Below are positions 24,097 to 33,268 of a stretch of 64,000 nt of DNA, one piece after another. Under the pieces are notes generated by a model. It saw nothing but the letters and a program-made list of their open reading frames with translations. It did no database searches and was not told the DNA's origin. This DNA is from TCS55 sp964343505. GTDB lineage: Bacteria > Fidelibacterota > Marinisomatia > Marinisomatales > TCS55. Location of the stretch: assembly GCA_964343505.1 (NCBI GenBank), contig CAYFJU010000001.1:62001-126000 (forward strand). The letters are read 5' to 3'. The first letter of the stretch is position 1. Each line of letters begins with the position of its first letter. The position numbers and the translations under genes are program-made.

Positions 24097-26922
24097 ATGC
24101 GCTACGTCAAACCTTTCCTAATAGTGTTCGCTCTCGTCGGGAACCTGTTTGCCGGTCTTACCGGTAAAATTGCAGGACGTGTTACAGACGCAGACGGGCA
24201 ACCACTCATTGGTTGTAACGTCATTGTAGTCGGTACGTCCTTGGGTGCTTCAACCGATGAAAACGGCGAATATTTCATCATCAACCTCGATCCCGGCACG
24301 TACAATCTGGATTTCTCAATGATCGGTTATGCCAAACATTCAGTGTCCGGTGTTGCAGTAAATGTGGATGTTACAACACCACTTAATGCGGTACTGCAAA
24401 CCGAAGCACTCCAAATGACAGGAGTGCAGGTTACGGCTGAACAACCGACGATTGAGAACACCTTAACCTCATCCAAGCAAATTGTAGATGGAAGCCTCAC
24501 AACCGATTTGGCAGTCACCACCGTAAATGATGTTGTTAAAACACTTCCCGGTGTGACGGAACAAGGTGGCGAAATTCACCTTCGCGGTGGCCGCTCCGGA
24601 GAAGAAATGTTTCTCGTAGACGGCGCTTCCGTTTTAAACCCCATCATGGGCGGGAATGCCATCCCTGTGAATCCTGCAATGATCAAAGAACTTCAGGTCA
24701 TCACCGGTACGTTCAATGCTGAATATGGGCAAGCCATGTCAGGTCTTTTCAACCAAGTGATGAAGGATGCTGACGAAGGTGTCCACGCCAGCGTTTCCTA
24801 CAGAATGTCTTTGGGCCAGCCCTATTTTAAAGGGGAAGGCACAGACTTTAAGGGCTGGGACGTTTATGATGAAGTGAAGAACAATGTATTCATGAATGAA
24901 GCGGGTGAAACCCCTGTTACTGCTGTAGAAAATACAGATTATACCAAGGATGCCAGTTTTGGCGGGAATAAAACCATCACGGATATCAGTGCCGGAATCG
25001 GCCGGGGAAATATGGGAATCCAACTAACCGCCCGGATGTATGATGACCCGGGACGGCTTCCGGGTATTGCTGAGGATTATACCAGCATCCAGGGGAAATT
25101 CAATTATCAGGCCATGAGCAACCTGAAATTGGGTTTGGAATTCATGAACCATACAAGCAACTCCTTTTATGATCCATCCTATGATGGAATGAAAGTTTCC
25201 GGTTCTGCCGGTGAACAAATGGTGTGGGACTGGAAATACGCTCTTGGGCAATACCCCAGGACAGAAGAATCCACCACCCAGTTCGGGCTGACTGCGAACT
25301 ATGTGGTATCTCCCAATACCAATATTACTTTCAGGGTGGATAACCTTTCTAAGACGCAAACAGATGGCGCCAAGACAACAGGCGGTAAATTTGTAGATTT
25401 CACCAAGGTTACCACTGTTACCCCTGATGGGGGCGCCTACAGCGGTGCTGATGGACCGAACCATACCAAAGTTTTGAATGATACAAAACACAGCAATGCC
25501 TGGTTTGGCCTGTCAAACGTATATGGCCATTATTTCAAGGCAGACCAATCCCATACTTCGTTTGGGCTGTACGGGACGAGCCAGATGAATGCCCGCCATT
25601 TGATTAAAGCCGGTGTTGAATATCGCTCCTACAAGATTGACCGTTTGGGCCATGATACATGGTTTGGAAGAACGGTAGGTTATTCCGAATCAACCCCGCG
25701 GCTTCAAACCCAGAATATCCAGGATGTAACACCTTCTGAACTTGCGGCTTATGTCCAGGATCAAATGGAGTTTAACGACATGATTGTCAATGTTGGGTTC
25801 CGTTTTGACGGGTTTAATGCCGGCGCCGACAAAGGCGTATGGGACGAAAAGGATGGTAAAAAACTCTGGGAAGATACATCCATCAATCCATTTGACCCCA
25901 CACAGCGAAGTGCTACAAAAATGAAAACGAAGATCAGTCCAAGATTGGGTGTTTCATTTCCTGTGGGTGACAATATGGCCTTTCGTTATGCCTATGGCAC
26001 ATTCTTTCAGCGGCCCACATTTTATGACCTTCTGGAGAACTATCTGGTTCAAATGGATGGGGGTACAGAATCGGGATATTTTGTTTACATAGGGAATCCT
26101 AACCTGGATCCCATGGAAACCAATATCTATGAGATGGGTCTTCAGTACAGTTTGGCTTCAGGCATGAAGCTTGATGTGGCCGGGTATTACAAAGACATCT
26201 CTAACTTGGTGGCGTCACAGGAAGTCACAAACCTCCCCTATGTAGATGAGGGTAAGGGGTATGACAATCCCGGTGGATGGTCAGCAACCGATCCTTACCA
26301 GGCCACTCACTTTATCTACAAAACCAGTGATCACTTTGGGAATGTGAAGGGTGTGGAATTAAGCGTCTCCAAGACCGGGGCTTCCGGACTTACGGGGCGG
26401 GCCTCCTACACATATTCCATCGCCAAGGGTACAGCTTCGGATAAGATGAATCAGGGCTCTGGAACTGTGAGCCAATCTGATGCAGCACGGAAGGGCATCA
26501 TGACCATGACCACTCTGGACTGGCATCGCCCCCATGTGATTAACGGATACGTTGATTATCATACATCCCTTGGTGGCATGTTTGAACGGGTTGGAGGAAA
26601 CTTCACCTTTAATGCCCAGAGCGGATTGCCCCTCTCTGCAAGGGCCGGTGCTGCCGGTGCAGCCCTGAAGGAACGGGCACCCATGACTGTGGATGTGAAC
26701 GCCCGTTTGGATGCGACCTTAAACTTAGGCGCGGTGAGGCCGACTGTTTTCTTCCTGATCGAGAATGTGCTCAACAGGCGGAATGTTGTGGCGATTGCTG
26801 ACCCAGCCTCCTATTTTGATGATGCATCTACCTATAAAGATGTGGCTGGCGGACCGAGGAACAACCTCTTGGCCTATGGTGTTCCCATGACATTCCATTT
26901 CGGATTTTCAATTAGTTATTAA
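24097..26922 (+). CDS. TonB-dependent outer-membrane receptor with carboxypeptidase-like N-terminal domain
   Basis: Signal peptide (MRYVKPFLIVFALVGNLFAG), then a CarboxypepD_reg-like beta-sandwich (about residues 22-105: GKIAGRVTDADGQPLIGCNV, STDENGEYFIINLDPGTY), a plug domain (about 115-240: TVNDVVKTLPGVTEQGGEIHLRGGRSGEEMFLVDG) and a large beta barrel ending with aromatic-rich FHFGFSISY. The ligand is unknown; polypeptide or polysaccharide uptake is common for this architecture, but the downstream partners suggest a role linked to surface-exported protein. Strong Shine-Dalgarno AAGGAGG. It forms an operon with the next two genes. Confidence 0.9.
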   Translation: MRYVKPFLIVFALVGNLFAGLTGKIAGRVTDADGQPLIGCNVIVVGTSLGASTDENGEYFIINLDPGTYNLDFSMIGYAKHSVSGVAVNVDVTTPLNAVLQTEALQMTGVQVTAEQPTIENTLTSSKQIVDGSLTTDLAVTTVNDVVKTLPGVTEQGGEIHLRGGRSGEEMFLVDGASVLNPIMGGNAIPVNPAMIKELQVITGTFNAEYGQAMSGLFNQVMKDADEGVHASVSYRMSLGQPYFKGEGTDFKGWDVYDEVKNNVFMNEAGETPVTAVENTDYTKDASFGGNKTITDISAGIGRGNMGIQLTARMYDDPGRLPGIAEDYTSIQGKFNYQAMSNLKLGLEFMNHTSNSFYDPSYDGMKVSGSAGEQMVWDWKYALGQYPRTEESTTQFGLTANYVVSPNTNITFRVDNLSKTQTDGAKTTGGKFVDFTKVTTVTPDGGAYSGADGPNHTKVLNDTKHSNAWFGLSNVYGHYFKADQSHTSFGLYGTSQMNARHLIKAGVEYRSYKIDRLGHDTWFGRTVGYSESTPRLQTQNIQDVTPSELAAYVQDQMEFNDMIVNVGFRFDGFNAGADKGVWDEKDGKKLWEDTSINPFDPTQRSATKMKTKISPRLGVSFPVGDNMAFRYAYGTFFQRPTFYDLLENYLVQMDGGTESGYFVYIGNPNLDPMETNIYEMGLQYSLASGMKLDVAGYYKDISNLVASQEVTNLPYVDEGKGYDNPGGWSATDPYQATHFIYKTSDHFGNVKGVELSVSKTGASGLTGRASYTYSIAKGTASDKMNQGSGTVSQSDAARKGIMTMTTLDWHRPHVINGYVDYHTSLGGMFERVGGNFTFNAQSGLPLSARAGAAGAALKERAPMTVDVNARLDATLNLGAVRPTVFFLIENVLNRRNVVAIADPASYFDDASTYKDVAGGPRNNLLAYGVPMTFHFGFSISY

Positions 26923-26942
26923 GTCAAGCGAAAGGAGAAACA

Positions 26943-28991
26943 ATGATGAAACATGCGATGATTAGAATCTCCCGGGTGGCTATGGCAGGCATTTTACTGC
27001 TTGGCTTAGTAGCTGAATTGGGAGCAAAAGACAAACTGGATGTATTGAGGCTCAGGCAGGGATTGCTCTACAGAGAGTTTTCCCCCGCCTTGGCCCAAAC
27101 CTATGTATACCATACAAACAATAACCTGTGGATGGGTTGGGATTCCTACGGGAATACCGGTGACCAAACCTGTTCAGCGATTATACCCGGTTGGGTCTAT
27201 CCCGGCTGCTTTACCACCGAAGGAGGTAAAGGATTCCTGAACTACAATTGCCGCGCTGGTTATTGGATCGTCGGAAAAGTAGGCGGTGCGTTTGTTGAAG
27301 GGACGACGGGCGAATACGTTTTAACCCGTGGTACAGAAGCGGGAACAACCAGCCAGGGCTGGGCCGGAACGGACAGCGATTATAACAAGGAGCCCTGGGT
27401 CAGTACAACCACATGGACAATCCCAACAATGAGTGTAACCGTTAAAGCAACACGCCGGTCTTGGAGTTTCCCCGGAACAAAAAACCATTACTTTAAAGTA
27501 GGTGCGCCAACCACCGACTTTGATTTCAATGATTTTGTCCTGGAAGAAGTTGAATTAATCAATACCGGAACTGCAGATGTTACTGAGTTGGTGATGGGAG
27601 GAAAAGCAGATCACGATGCCGCCTGGAACGTGCCATTCCCTGATTGGGATTTTCCATTCTGGACGGATGATATCGTGGACTACGATGATGTGTCCATGGC
27701 CACCCACTTTTTGGATGGTGATCGACAATCATCCGCTGCCAATGATTTCGGCATTGACGATGACGGGAGAGATTATCGGAATGTTCGCATTGGCCAGGTG
27801 GCTGTGAATTTGAATGGAAAGAACCACGATGCCCTGACGGCTACGGACGTTACCCACATGTGGTGGACAGGGGATGAGGATCCTCAAACCGCTGCTGCCC
27901 GGCATAATATGGCCAGTTTGGGATTTTCAGGTGGAGATAAAAAAGGCGTGAATCCTGCCCCGCAGGATATGCGTTATCTCCAGGCTTACGGCCCCTTTAC
28001 TCTGGCCGCTGGTGATACAATAAAACTTTCGTTCTCTGTTATTGCCGGTTCAGGGATGGATAATGTCAGGAACGCTGCAGCGGCGGCTAAACAGGCTTAC
28101 GATTGGAAATACAATCTGCCTAAACCACCTTCCGCCCCATCCGTTACCAAGGTATCTACAACGCCGGTTGGCGCAGTTCAAATTGATTGGGCTTTTTCCG
28201 CCGCTCAAATAGCAGCGGTTGATCCGGATATCGGATCCGCTGATTTTGCCGGTTTCCGTGTTTACCGTGCAGTGGCAGCGCCGGCATCAAAAACTGCCGA
28301 TATATTTACGGCAGAAGGTGTTACTGCAGAAGATCCGGCAGCCTTGGCCAATGGCACAGATTTTCCGGGCCATGCAGCTGGACCTTACAAAATGATTGCC
28401 GATATTTCATACAGTGGTGGAAATTTCGCAACGGTCGATGGATTCATGAAAATGGGTGATTCCTTTATGTTTACCGATAAAAAGGTAGCCATCGGATTAA
28501 TGTACTGGTATTACGTAGCCGCTTATGATGCGGGTGGATCAAGCGCAACCCATGGTACTGTCCCTTCATTGGAAAGTTATTACACCATGTGTTATCCTAT
28601 GGTGAATGCGCCGGACGGTAGCGGCAATAAAATTCCAACAGCGCCCCCCGCCACTGTAGTTGCGTTGGAAACGCTCACTTACACTGACTTGGACAATAAA
28701 CAGAGTACAGAAGTGTTTGTTTCTCCGAATCCATGGAAATTAAACATCATGAGTAAATATCACGGTGCCGATAGCCCCACCGGTTATTTCATGCGCTTTT
28801 ACAACGTTAAAATGGGTGACGTGGTTAAAATCTATGATGTAACAGGTAATCTGGTTTACGAATCAGATAAGGTTGCGGCTAATGGATCATGGGATTGGAA
28901 CCTGGTGTCCCGCACCAGGAACCAGGTATCCACCGGTGTTTATTTCTGGAAGGTCGGCAGTAAAACCGGCAAACTGGCCGTGATACGGTAA
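26943..28991 (+). CDS. Large secreted surface protein with C-terminal sorting domain
   Basis: A 682-residue protein with a signal peptide (RISRVAMAGILLLGLVAELGAK). No enzyme motif was found. A fibronectin type III-like segment is visible around residues 395-440 (PSAPSVTKVSTTPVGAVQIDW), with aromatic/Asp-rich blocks earlier such as DFDFNDFVLEEVELIN. The end (VFVSPNPWKLN, KIYDVTGNLVYESDKVAANGSWDWN, STGVYFWKV) is a FlgD/type IX sorting-like domain. It lies between a TonB receptor and a PorV-like gene, with Shine-Dalgarno AAAGGAGA, so it is probably exported by the type IX system and kept at the surface. Function unknown. Confidence 0.75.
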   Translation: MMKHAMIRISRVAMAGILLLGLVAELGAKDKLDVLRLRQGLLYREFSPALAQTYVYHTNNNLWMGWDSYGNTGDQTCSAIIPGWVYPGCFTTEGGKGFLNYNCRAGYWIVGKVGGAFVEGTTGEYVLTRGTEAGTTSQGWAGTDSDYNKEPWVSTTTWTIPTMSVTVKATRRSWSFPGTKNHYFKVGAPTTDFDFNDFVLEEVELINTGTADVTELVMGGKADHDAAWNVPFPDWDFPFWTDDIVDYDDVSMATHFLDGDRQSSAANDFGIDDDGRDYRNVRIGQVAVNLNGKNHDALTATDVTHMWWTGDEDPQTAAARHNMASLGFSGGDKKGVNPAPQDMRYLQAYGPFTLAAGDTIKLSFSVIAGSGMDNVRNAAAAAKQAYDWKYNLPKPPSAPSVTKVSTTPVGAVQIDWAFSAAQIAAVDPDIGSADFAGFRVYRAVAAPASKTADIFTAEGVTAEDPAALANGTDFPGHAAGPYKMIADISYSGGNFATVDGFMKMGDSFMFTDKKVAIGLMYWYYVAAYDAGGSSATHGTVPSLESYYTMCYPMVNAPDGSGNKIPTAPPATVVALETLTYTDLDNKQSTEVFVSPNPWKLNIMSKYHGADSPTGYFMRFYNVKMGDVVKIYDVTGNLVYESDKVAANGSWDWNLVSRTRNQVSTGVYFWKVGSKTGKLAVIR

Positions 28992-29002
28992 AGGAGGGCA
29001 TT

Positions 29003-29968
29003 ATGAGACAGTCAAAACAAATAAGAAAAATCGCGACAGCTCTTCTAATTGCAATGGTATTACCCGGCTCTTTGCTAGTGGCGCAGAAAGAAAGTGATAC
29101 AGATAAAGCGGGTTCGGTGGGCTTCAAATTCCTGAATTTGAACTATGGCGCACGTGGCACAGCTTTGGGTGGTTTGGCAGCCCAGGCATCCGGCGCCGAA
29201 GCGCTGTTCTGGAATCCGGCAGGTCTCGCCAGTGCAACGGGCATCGGATTCACAGCGGGCCAAACCCAATGGCTCGTTGAAACCAGCTATAATAATGTTG
29301 GATTTGCCATGCCGCTGGCCGGCGGTGTAGTCGGAGCGGCATTAATGAGCGTAAACTATGGTGACATGATGCGTTCCGGGTGGTCCGGAGATACGGAGTT
29401 CATCTTTGAAGCCAACCAGGGAAGTTTTACGGCATCGGATATGGCGCTTCAGGTAAGCTATGCCAAATTTCTGTCGGATAAATTTTCCGTAGGCGGTACA
29501 GCGAAAACAATTTCTGAAGAAATTGATGGTGTGAAATTGAGCGGAATAGGATTTGATATTGGTACCCAGTTTGATGTTGGGTATAAGAATATGAGGCTTG
29601 GTGCGGTTATATCAAACTTTGGCGGTGATGTGTCACCTGTCGAAACAGAACATGAACCGGATATCTCCTTACCCATGACGTTTCAATTTGGCATTATCGG
29701 CCGGGCTTATGGTGATGACAATATGGGTTTAATGGCCGGTTTGAATGTGACCAAATTTGCCGACGCGGCCCAGAGATTTGCCTTCAATGGCGAATTTACG
29801 GTAATGGGTATGGCAAAAATCCGTGGAAGCTATTCACTGGGCAATACCCAGGCACCGCTTTCAATTGGCGGCGGCATAAATGTAGCTGGATTTGGTGTGG
29901 ATGCGGCTTTTACCAATACAGCTGACTTTGGCTCAGTCACCCAATTCTCACTCAGCTATAGCCTATAG
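29003..29968 (+). CDS. PorV/PorQ-family outer-membrane protein
   Basis: Signal peptide (ALLIAMVLPGSLLVAQ) followed by the family N-terminus GFKFLNLNYGARGTALGGLAAQASGAEALFWNPAGLA and a beta barrel of alternating residues to the C-terminal aromatic end TQFSLSYSL. PorV is the type IX secretion shuttle that carries cargo to the attachment complex. Paralogues such as PorQ bind lipid carriers. The presence of a sorting-domain cargo gene immediately upstream makes a dedicated role with that cargo plausible. A Shine-Dalgarno (AAAGGAGGG) precedes the ATG. A terminator follows. Confidence 0.85.
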   Translation: MRQSKQIRKIATALLIAMVLPGSLLVAQKESDTDKAGSVGFKFLNLNYGARGTALGGLAAQASGAEALFWNPAGLASATGIGFTAGQTQWLVETSYNNVGFAMPLAGGVVGAALMSVNYGDMMRSGWSGDTEFIFEANQGSFTASDMALQVSYAKFLSDKFSVGGTAKTISEEIDGVKLSGIGFDIGTQFDVGYKNMRLGAVISNFGGDVSPVETEHEPDISLPMTFQFGIIGRAYGDDNMGLMAGLNVTKFADAAQRFAFNGEFTVMGMAKIRGSYSLGNTQAPLSIGGGINVAGFGVDAAFTNTADFGSVTQFSLSYSL

Positions 29969-29988
29969 AGCTTCAACCAGTATGAAAT

Positions 29989-30028
29989 AAAAAAGCCCTG
30001 CCCCGAATAATCGGGATGGGGCTTTTTT
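29989..30028 (+). terminator. Rho-independent terminator after the PorV-like gene
   Basis: The arms 29989-30006 (AAAAAAGCCCTGCCCCGA) and 30011-30028 pair with one C-A mismatch and two G-T pairs around an ATAA loop, and end in a run of six T. It closes the receptor-surface protein-PorV operon. The flanking A-run suggests partial bidirectional use. Confidence 0.85.
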
Positions 30029-30047
30029 ATTAGTACATTCCCAAGCG

Positions 30048-31697
30048 ATGTTTCGATTTATAATACCCATCTGCCTACTCATTACAACGTCTGCACTCAG
30101 TCAGGGGGTTACATTCCGGGACGCAGCCAAAAGCCAGGGGCTTAATTTTAAGCATGACCATGGCGGCAATGGCATGAAATACTATGTGGAAACCATGGGC
30201 TCCGGAGTTTGCCTGCTGGATTATGACAACGATGGCGACTTGGATATTTATTTTGCCCAAGGGGCGGCTCTTCCGGGATGGAAGGGATCTGAACAATTGA
30301 TAAATCGCCTATTTCAGAATAATGATGGGGAATGGATTGATGTGACCGAGAAAGCCGGAGTCGGTGACCCGTCTTATAGTATTGGTTGTGCCTGCGGTGA
30401 TGTGGATAATGATGGTGACACCGATTTATATGTCACCAATTTTGGTGCCGACATATTCTATCTTAATCAGGGTAACGGTACTTTTTCTGACGCCACCCAG
30501 GCGGCAGGAATCAAAAACAAATTGTGGGGCTCCAGCGCCGCATTTTTTGATGGGGATAATGATGGCTGGCTGGATCTTTATGTGACAAATTATGTTGAAT
30601 ATTCCGTGGATAAAAACCCTTGGTGCGGCGATCAGCAGAGCGGCAGACGGGCCTACTGCGATCCGGATGTATTTAAAGGCATTCCTGATAAATTCTTCCA
30701 TAATAACGGGGATGGTACTTTCACCGATTGGACGGATAAGTCGGGAATTGGGAACGATCGCGGTAAAGGGTTAGGGGTTGTCCCGGGAGATTATGATAAT
30801 GACGGTGACATGGATCTTTATGTGGCCAATGATAAGGTCATGAATCTGCTGTACATAAATAATGGAAAGAATTCATTCTCCGAAGAAGCCCTGTTTAGCG
30901 GCGTTGGATTTAATGAAAATGGCCGCGCAGAAGCGGGTATGGGTGTGGATTTCGGGGATATGAATAATGACGGATGGCTGGATTTATTCGTCACCAATTT
31001 CAGCGGTGAGTCCAACACATTATACATAAATGATAAAAATGGGTCATTTACAGATAAAACATTCTCCGCCGGTCTTGGACAACCTAGTCTAAACCTATTG
31101 GGTTTTGGGACCAAATTTATTGATCTGGACCTGGATGGCTGGCTGGATATATTCATTGCCAATGGTCATGTGATTGATAATATTGCCGAATTCAACAGAG
31201 ATTACACCCATGCCCAGCGGAAGCAAATTTTTTTGAATCGCAGGGATGGCACCTTTAAAGAAACTTTTCGTGCTGGTGACCTAAATCGTAAAAGTGTAGG
31301 AAGGGGTGCCGCATTTGGGGATTTGGATAATGACGGAGACTGGGATGTGGTAATTTCCAACAATAATGGATTGGCAAACCTACTCATGAATGAAAGTAGA
31401 ATTAAACATAATTGGGTTAATCTTTCTCTGGAAGGCATTATGTCTAATCGGGATGCCGTTGGCTCCAAAGTGATATTACAGTCTGAAAGCGGTACCCAGA
31501 TGGCTTGGGTGAATCCGGCGGCCAGTTATTTGGCGGCCAATGATAAACGGCTCCTTTTTGGGTTGGGCAAAGATACAGAAATTGAAACATTAATCGTTCA
31601 GTGGCCCGCTGGCAAGGAAGACACTTTCAAAAACCTTACAGTGAACTCCTTTTATCAAATTCGGGAAGGTGGTGATATATCCGTTATAAAGCATTAA
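30048..31697 (+). CDS. CRTAC1-family FG-GAP/VCBS repeat protein with ASPIC/UnbV domain
   Basis: Secreted 549-residue protein (signal peptide FRFIIPICLLITTSALSQG). At least seven calcium-binding-type repeats of the form D-x-D-N-D-G-D-x-D-L-Y-V are seen, e.g. DYDNDGDLDIYFAQG, DVDNDGDTDLYVTNFG and DLDLDGWLDIFIANGH; they build a beta propeller. The C-terminal ASPIC/UnbV domain is marked by SNRDAVGSKVILQSESGTQM, NPAASYLAANDKRLLFGLG and IETLIVQWPAGKEDTF. Function unknown. It often occurs with TPR proteins, as here with the two following genes. The stop overlaps the probable start of the next gene. Confidence 0.88.
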   Translation: MFRFIIPICLLITTSALSQGVTFRDAAKSQGLNFKHDHGGNGMKYYVETMGSGVCLLDYDNDGDLDIYFAQGAALPGWKGSEQLINRLFQNNDGEWIDVTEKAGVGDPSYSIGCACGDVDNDGDTDLYVTNFGADIFYLNQGNGTFSDATQAAGIKNKLWGSSAAFFDGDNDGWLDLYVTNYVEYSVDKNPWCGDQQSGRRAYCDPDVFKGIPDKFFHNNGDGTFTDWTDKSGIGNDRGKGLGVVPGDYDNDGDMDLYVANDKVMNLLYINNGKNSFSEEALFSGVGFNENGRAEAGMGVDFGDMNNDGWLDLFVTNFSGESNTLYINDKNGSFTDKTFSAGLGQPSLNLLGFGTKFIDLDLDGWLDIFIANGHVIDNIAEFNRDYTHAQRKQIFLNRRDGTFKETFRAGDLNRKSVGRGAAFGDLDNDGDWDVVISNNNGLANLLMNESRIKHNWVNLSLEGIMSNRDAVGSKVILQSESGTQMAWVNPAASYLAANDKRLLFGLGKDTEIETLIVQWPAGKEDTFKNLTVNSFYQIREGGDISVIKH

Positions 31698-33268
31698 TCA
31701 TTACCGCCCTTCAGGTTTATGGATGTTTCCTCTATGGACAATCAGCTAAGCTGACCGAAGGTTGGGCGGCCTTAGAAGACCGTCGCCCCCATGAAGCCTA
31801 TGCTATATTCCAAAATATTTTAGAAATGGACCCCCGTAACGTGGAAGCATTAAACGGCATGGCCAAAGCACTGGATCACAGTGGAGATCCCCAAGGGGCC
31901 ATGACGGCCTATAAAAACAGTTTGGGTATCAAACCGGAGCAACCGGAGGTGTGGTTATATATCGGAAATCTATTATACAATGGTAAAGATTTGACCAACG
32001 CTGCCAAAGCCTATGAGAAAGCCTTGGAGCAGAATCATCAGTTTGCAAAAGCGTACAATAATCTCGCTTCCGTGTATAGAGATCAAGGTTCCTTAGAAGA
32101 TGCCATTAATTTATATAAAAAAGCGGTCGCGACAGACCCATCCTATGCACGGGTGTATCGAAACCTGGGAGATGTTTTATCCCGGATGGGTGATTATGAG
32201 CAGGCCGTATTCTGGTTGAAAAAAGCAACCGTGGCAGACCCCAATAATCTGTATGGATGGTATTGGCTTGGCCGGGCCCAATTAAGAGGGGGGCAACCCA
32301 ACAAGGCGATTCCGCATTTTAATTTTGTATTAGAAAAAAGACCAGACCTCTTTCAGGTCCATCATAACCTGGGAGAGGCCTATTTCGCTGTTTATGATTA
32401 TCCCAAAGCGATTGAACATATCGAAATTGCCATCAACCAAAACCCCAATGGCGCGATTTTTTATATCACCCTAAGCAAGGTTTACAAACAATTAGGGCAG
32501 AGCAGCCGCGCCATCAGTATCCTGGATTCGTTTTTGGAAAGGAATCCGCAGCATAGCCGGATATACATTGAAAGGGGAGACCAGCATAAATCTGTACAAA
32601 GATTGGATGAAGCCCTCGCGGATTACAGCCAGGCTGTACTTTACGATCCCCAGTCTTGGGAGGGGTATTATAAAAAAGGGGTCGCCCTGTATTACCTAAG
32701 CCGTCTGGATGAAGCCCAAAGAGAGCTGAAAAACGCTTTGATATGGAATGACAAATCGGGGAGTGTTTATCATTTTATGGGGATGGTTTACTTAGCAAGC
32801 AGCAATCCGGAAAAAGCAGAAGTACACTTGGCTGAGGGGGTTGTCTTAGATTCCACCGATGCCGATTTATGGTATCATTTGGGACAATCGCAAATGCGTC
32901 AGGAAAAATGGCATGCTGCTTTAAAGAGCTTGGAATTATCTTATGCAATAAACCCGAATAATTCAGAAACACTTTATAATTTAGGTCGAACCCATATCAA
33001 ATTGGGCCACCGGGACAAATCAAAGGAATTCCTAAAACAGTTTAAAACACAATCAGACTTTGAATCCCAACGGGACAATTTGCGGGATCAAATCATGATG
33101 AAACCAAACAACACAAAATTGAGGATTGAATTGGCGGAATTATATGAAACCAGGGGCCAGTATAAAAAAGCAGTGGAACTTCTGCAACAAGTGTTCTATT
33201 TCGGAGATGAACAGGCCCAAATCCCGTTGGAAAGAGTTCTGAAGAAAATGAGAGAAAACGGCCAATGA
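31679..33268 (+). CDS. Exported TPR-repeat protein with apparent non-canonical start
   Basis: About ten to twelve 34-residue TPR units cover the protein, e.g. AYNNLASVYRDQGSLEDAINLYKKAVATDPS and VHHNLGEAYFAVYDYPKAIEHIE. The first ATG in frame is at 31826, but the frame is open back to 31676. Residues encoded from 31679 (RYKALIITALQVYGCFLYGQS after the first codon) form a good signal peptide followed by in-register TPR sequence. A strong Shine-Dalgarno-like AAGGTGGTGAT (31666-31676) sits just before. The likely start is therefore the ATC at 31679 or a nearby non-ATG codon, overlapping the upstream gene by 19 bases. Role: probably a scaffold with its two neighbours. Confidence 0.75.
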   Translation: MRYKALIITALQVYGCFLYGQSAKLTEGWAALEDRRPHEAYAIFQNILEMDPRNVEALNGMAKALDHSGDPQGAMTAYKNSLGIKPEQPEVWLYIGNLLYNGKDLTNAAKAYEKALEQNHQFAKAYNNLASVYRDQGSLEDAINLYKKAVATDPSYARVYRNLGDVLSRMGDYEQAVFWLKKATVADPNNLYGWYWLGRAQLRGGQPNKAIPHFNFVLEKRPDLFQVHHNLGEAYFAVYDYPKAIEHIEIAINQNPNGAIFYITLSKVYKQLGQSSRAISILDSFLERNPQHSRIYIERGDQHKSVQRLDEALADYSQAVLYDPQSWEGYYKKGVALYYLSRLDEAQRELKNALIWNDKSGSVYHFMGMVYLASSNPEKAEVHLAEGVVLDSTDADLWYHLGQSQMRQEKWHAALKSLELSYAINPNNSETLYNLGRTHIKLGHRDKSKEFLKQFKTQSDFESQRDNLRDQIMMKPNNTKLRIELAELYETRGQYKKAVELLQQVFYFGDEQAQIPLERVLKKMRENGQ

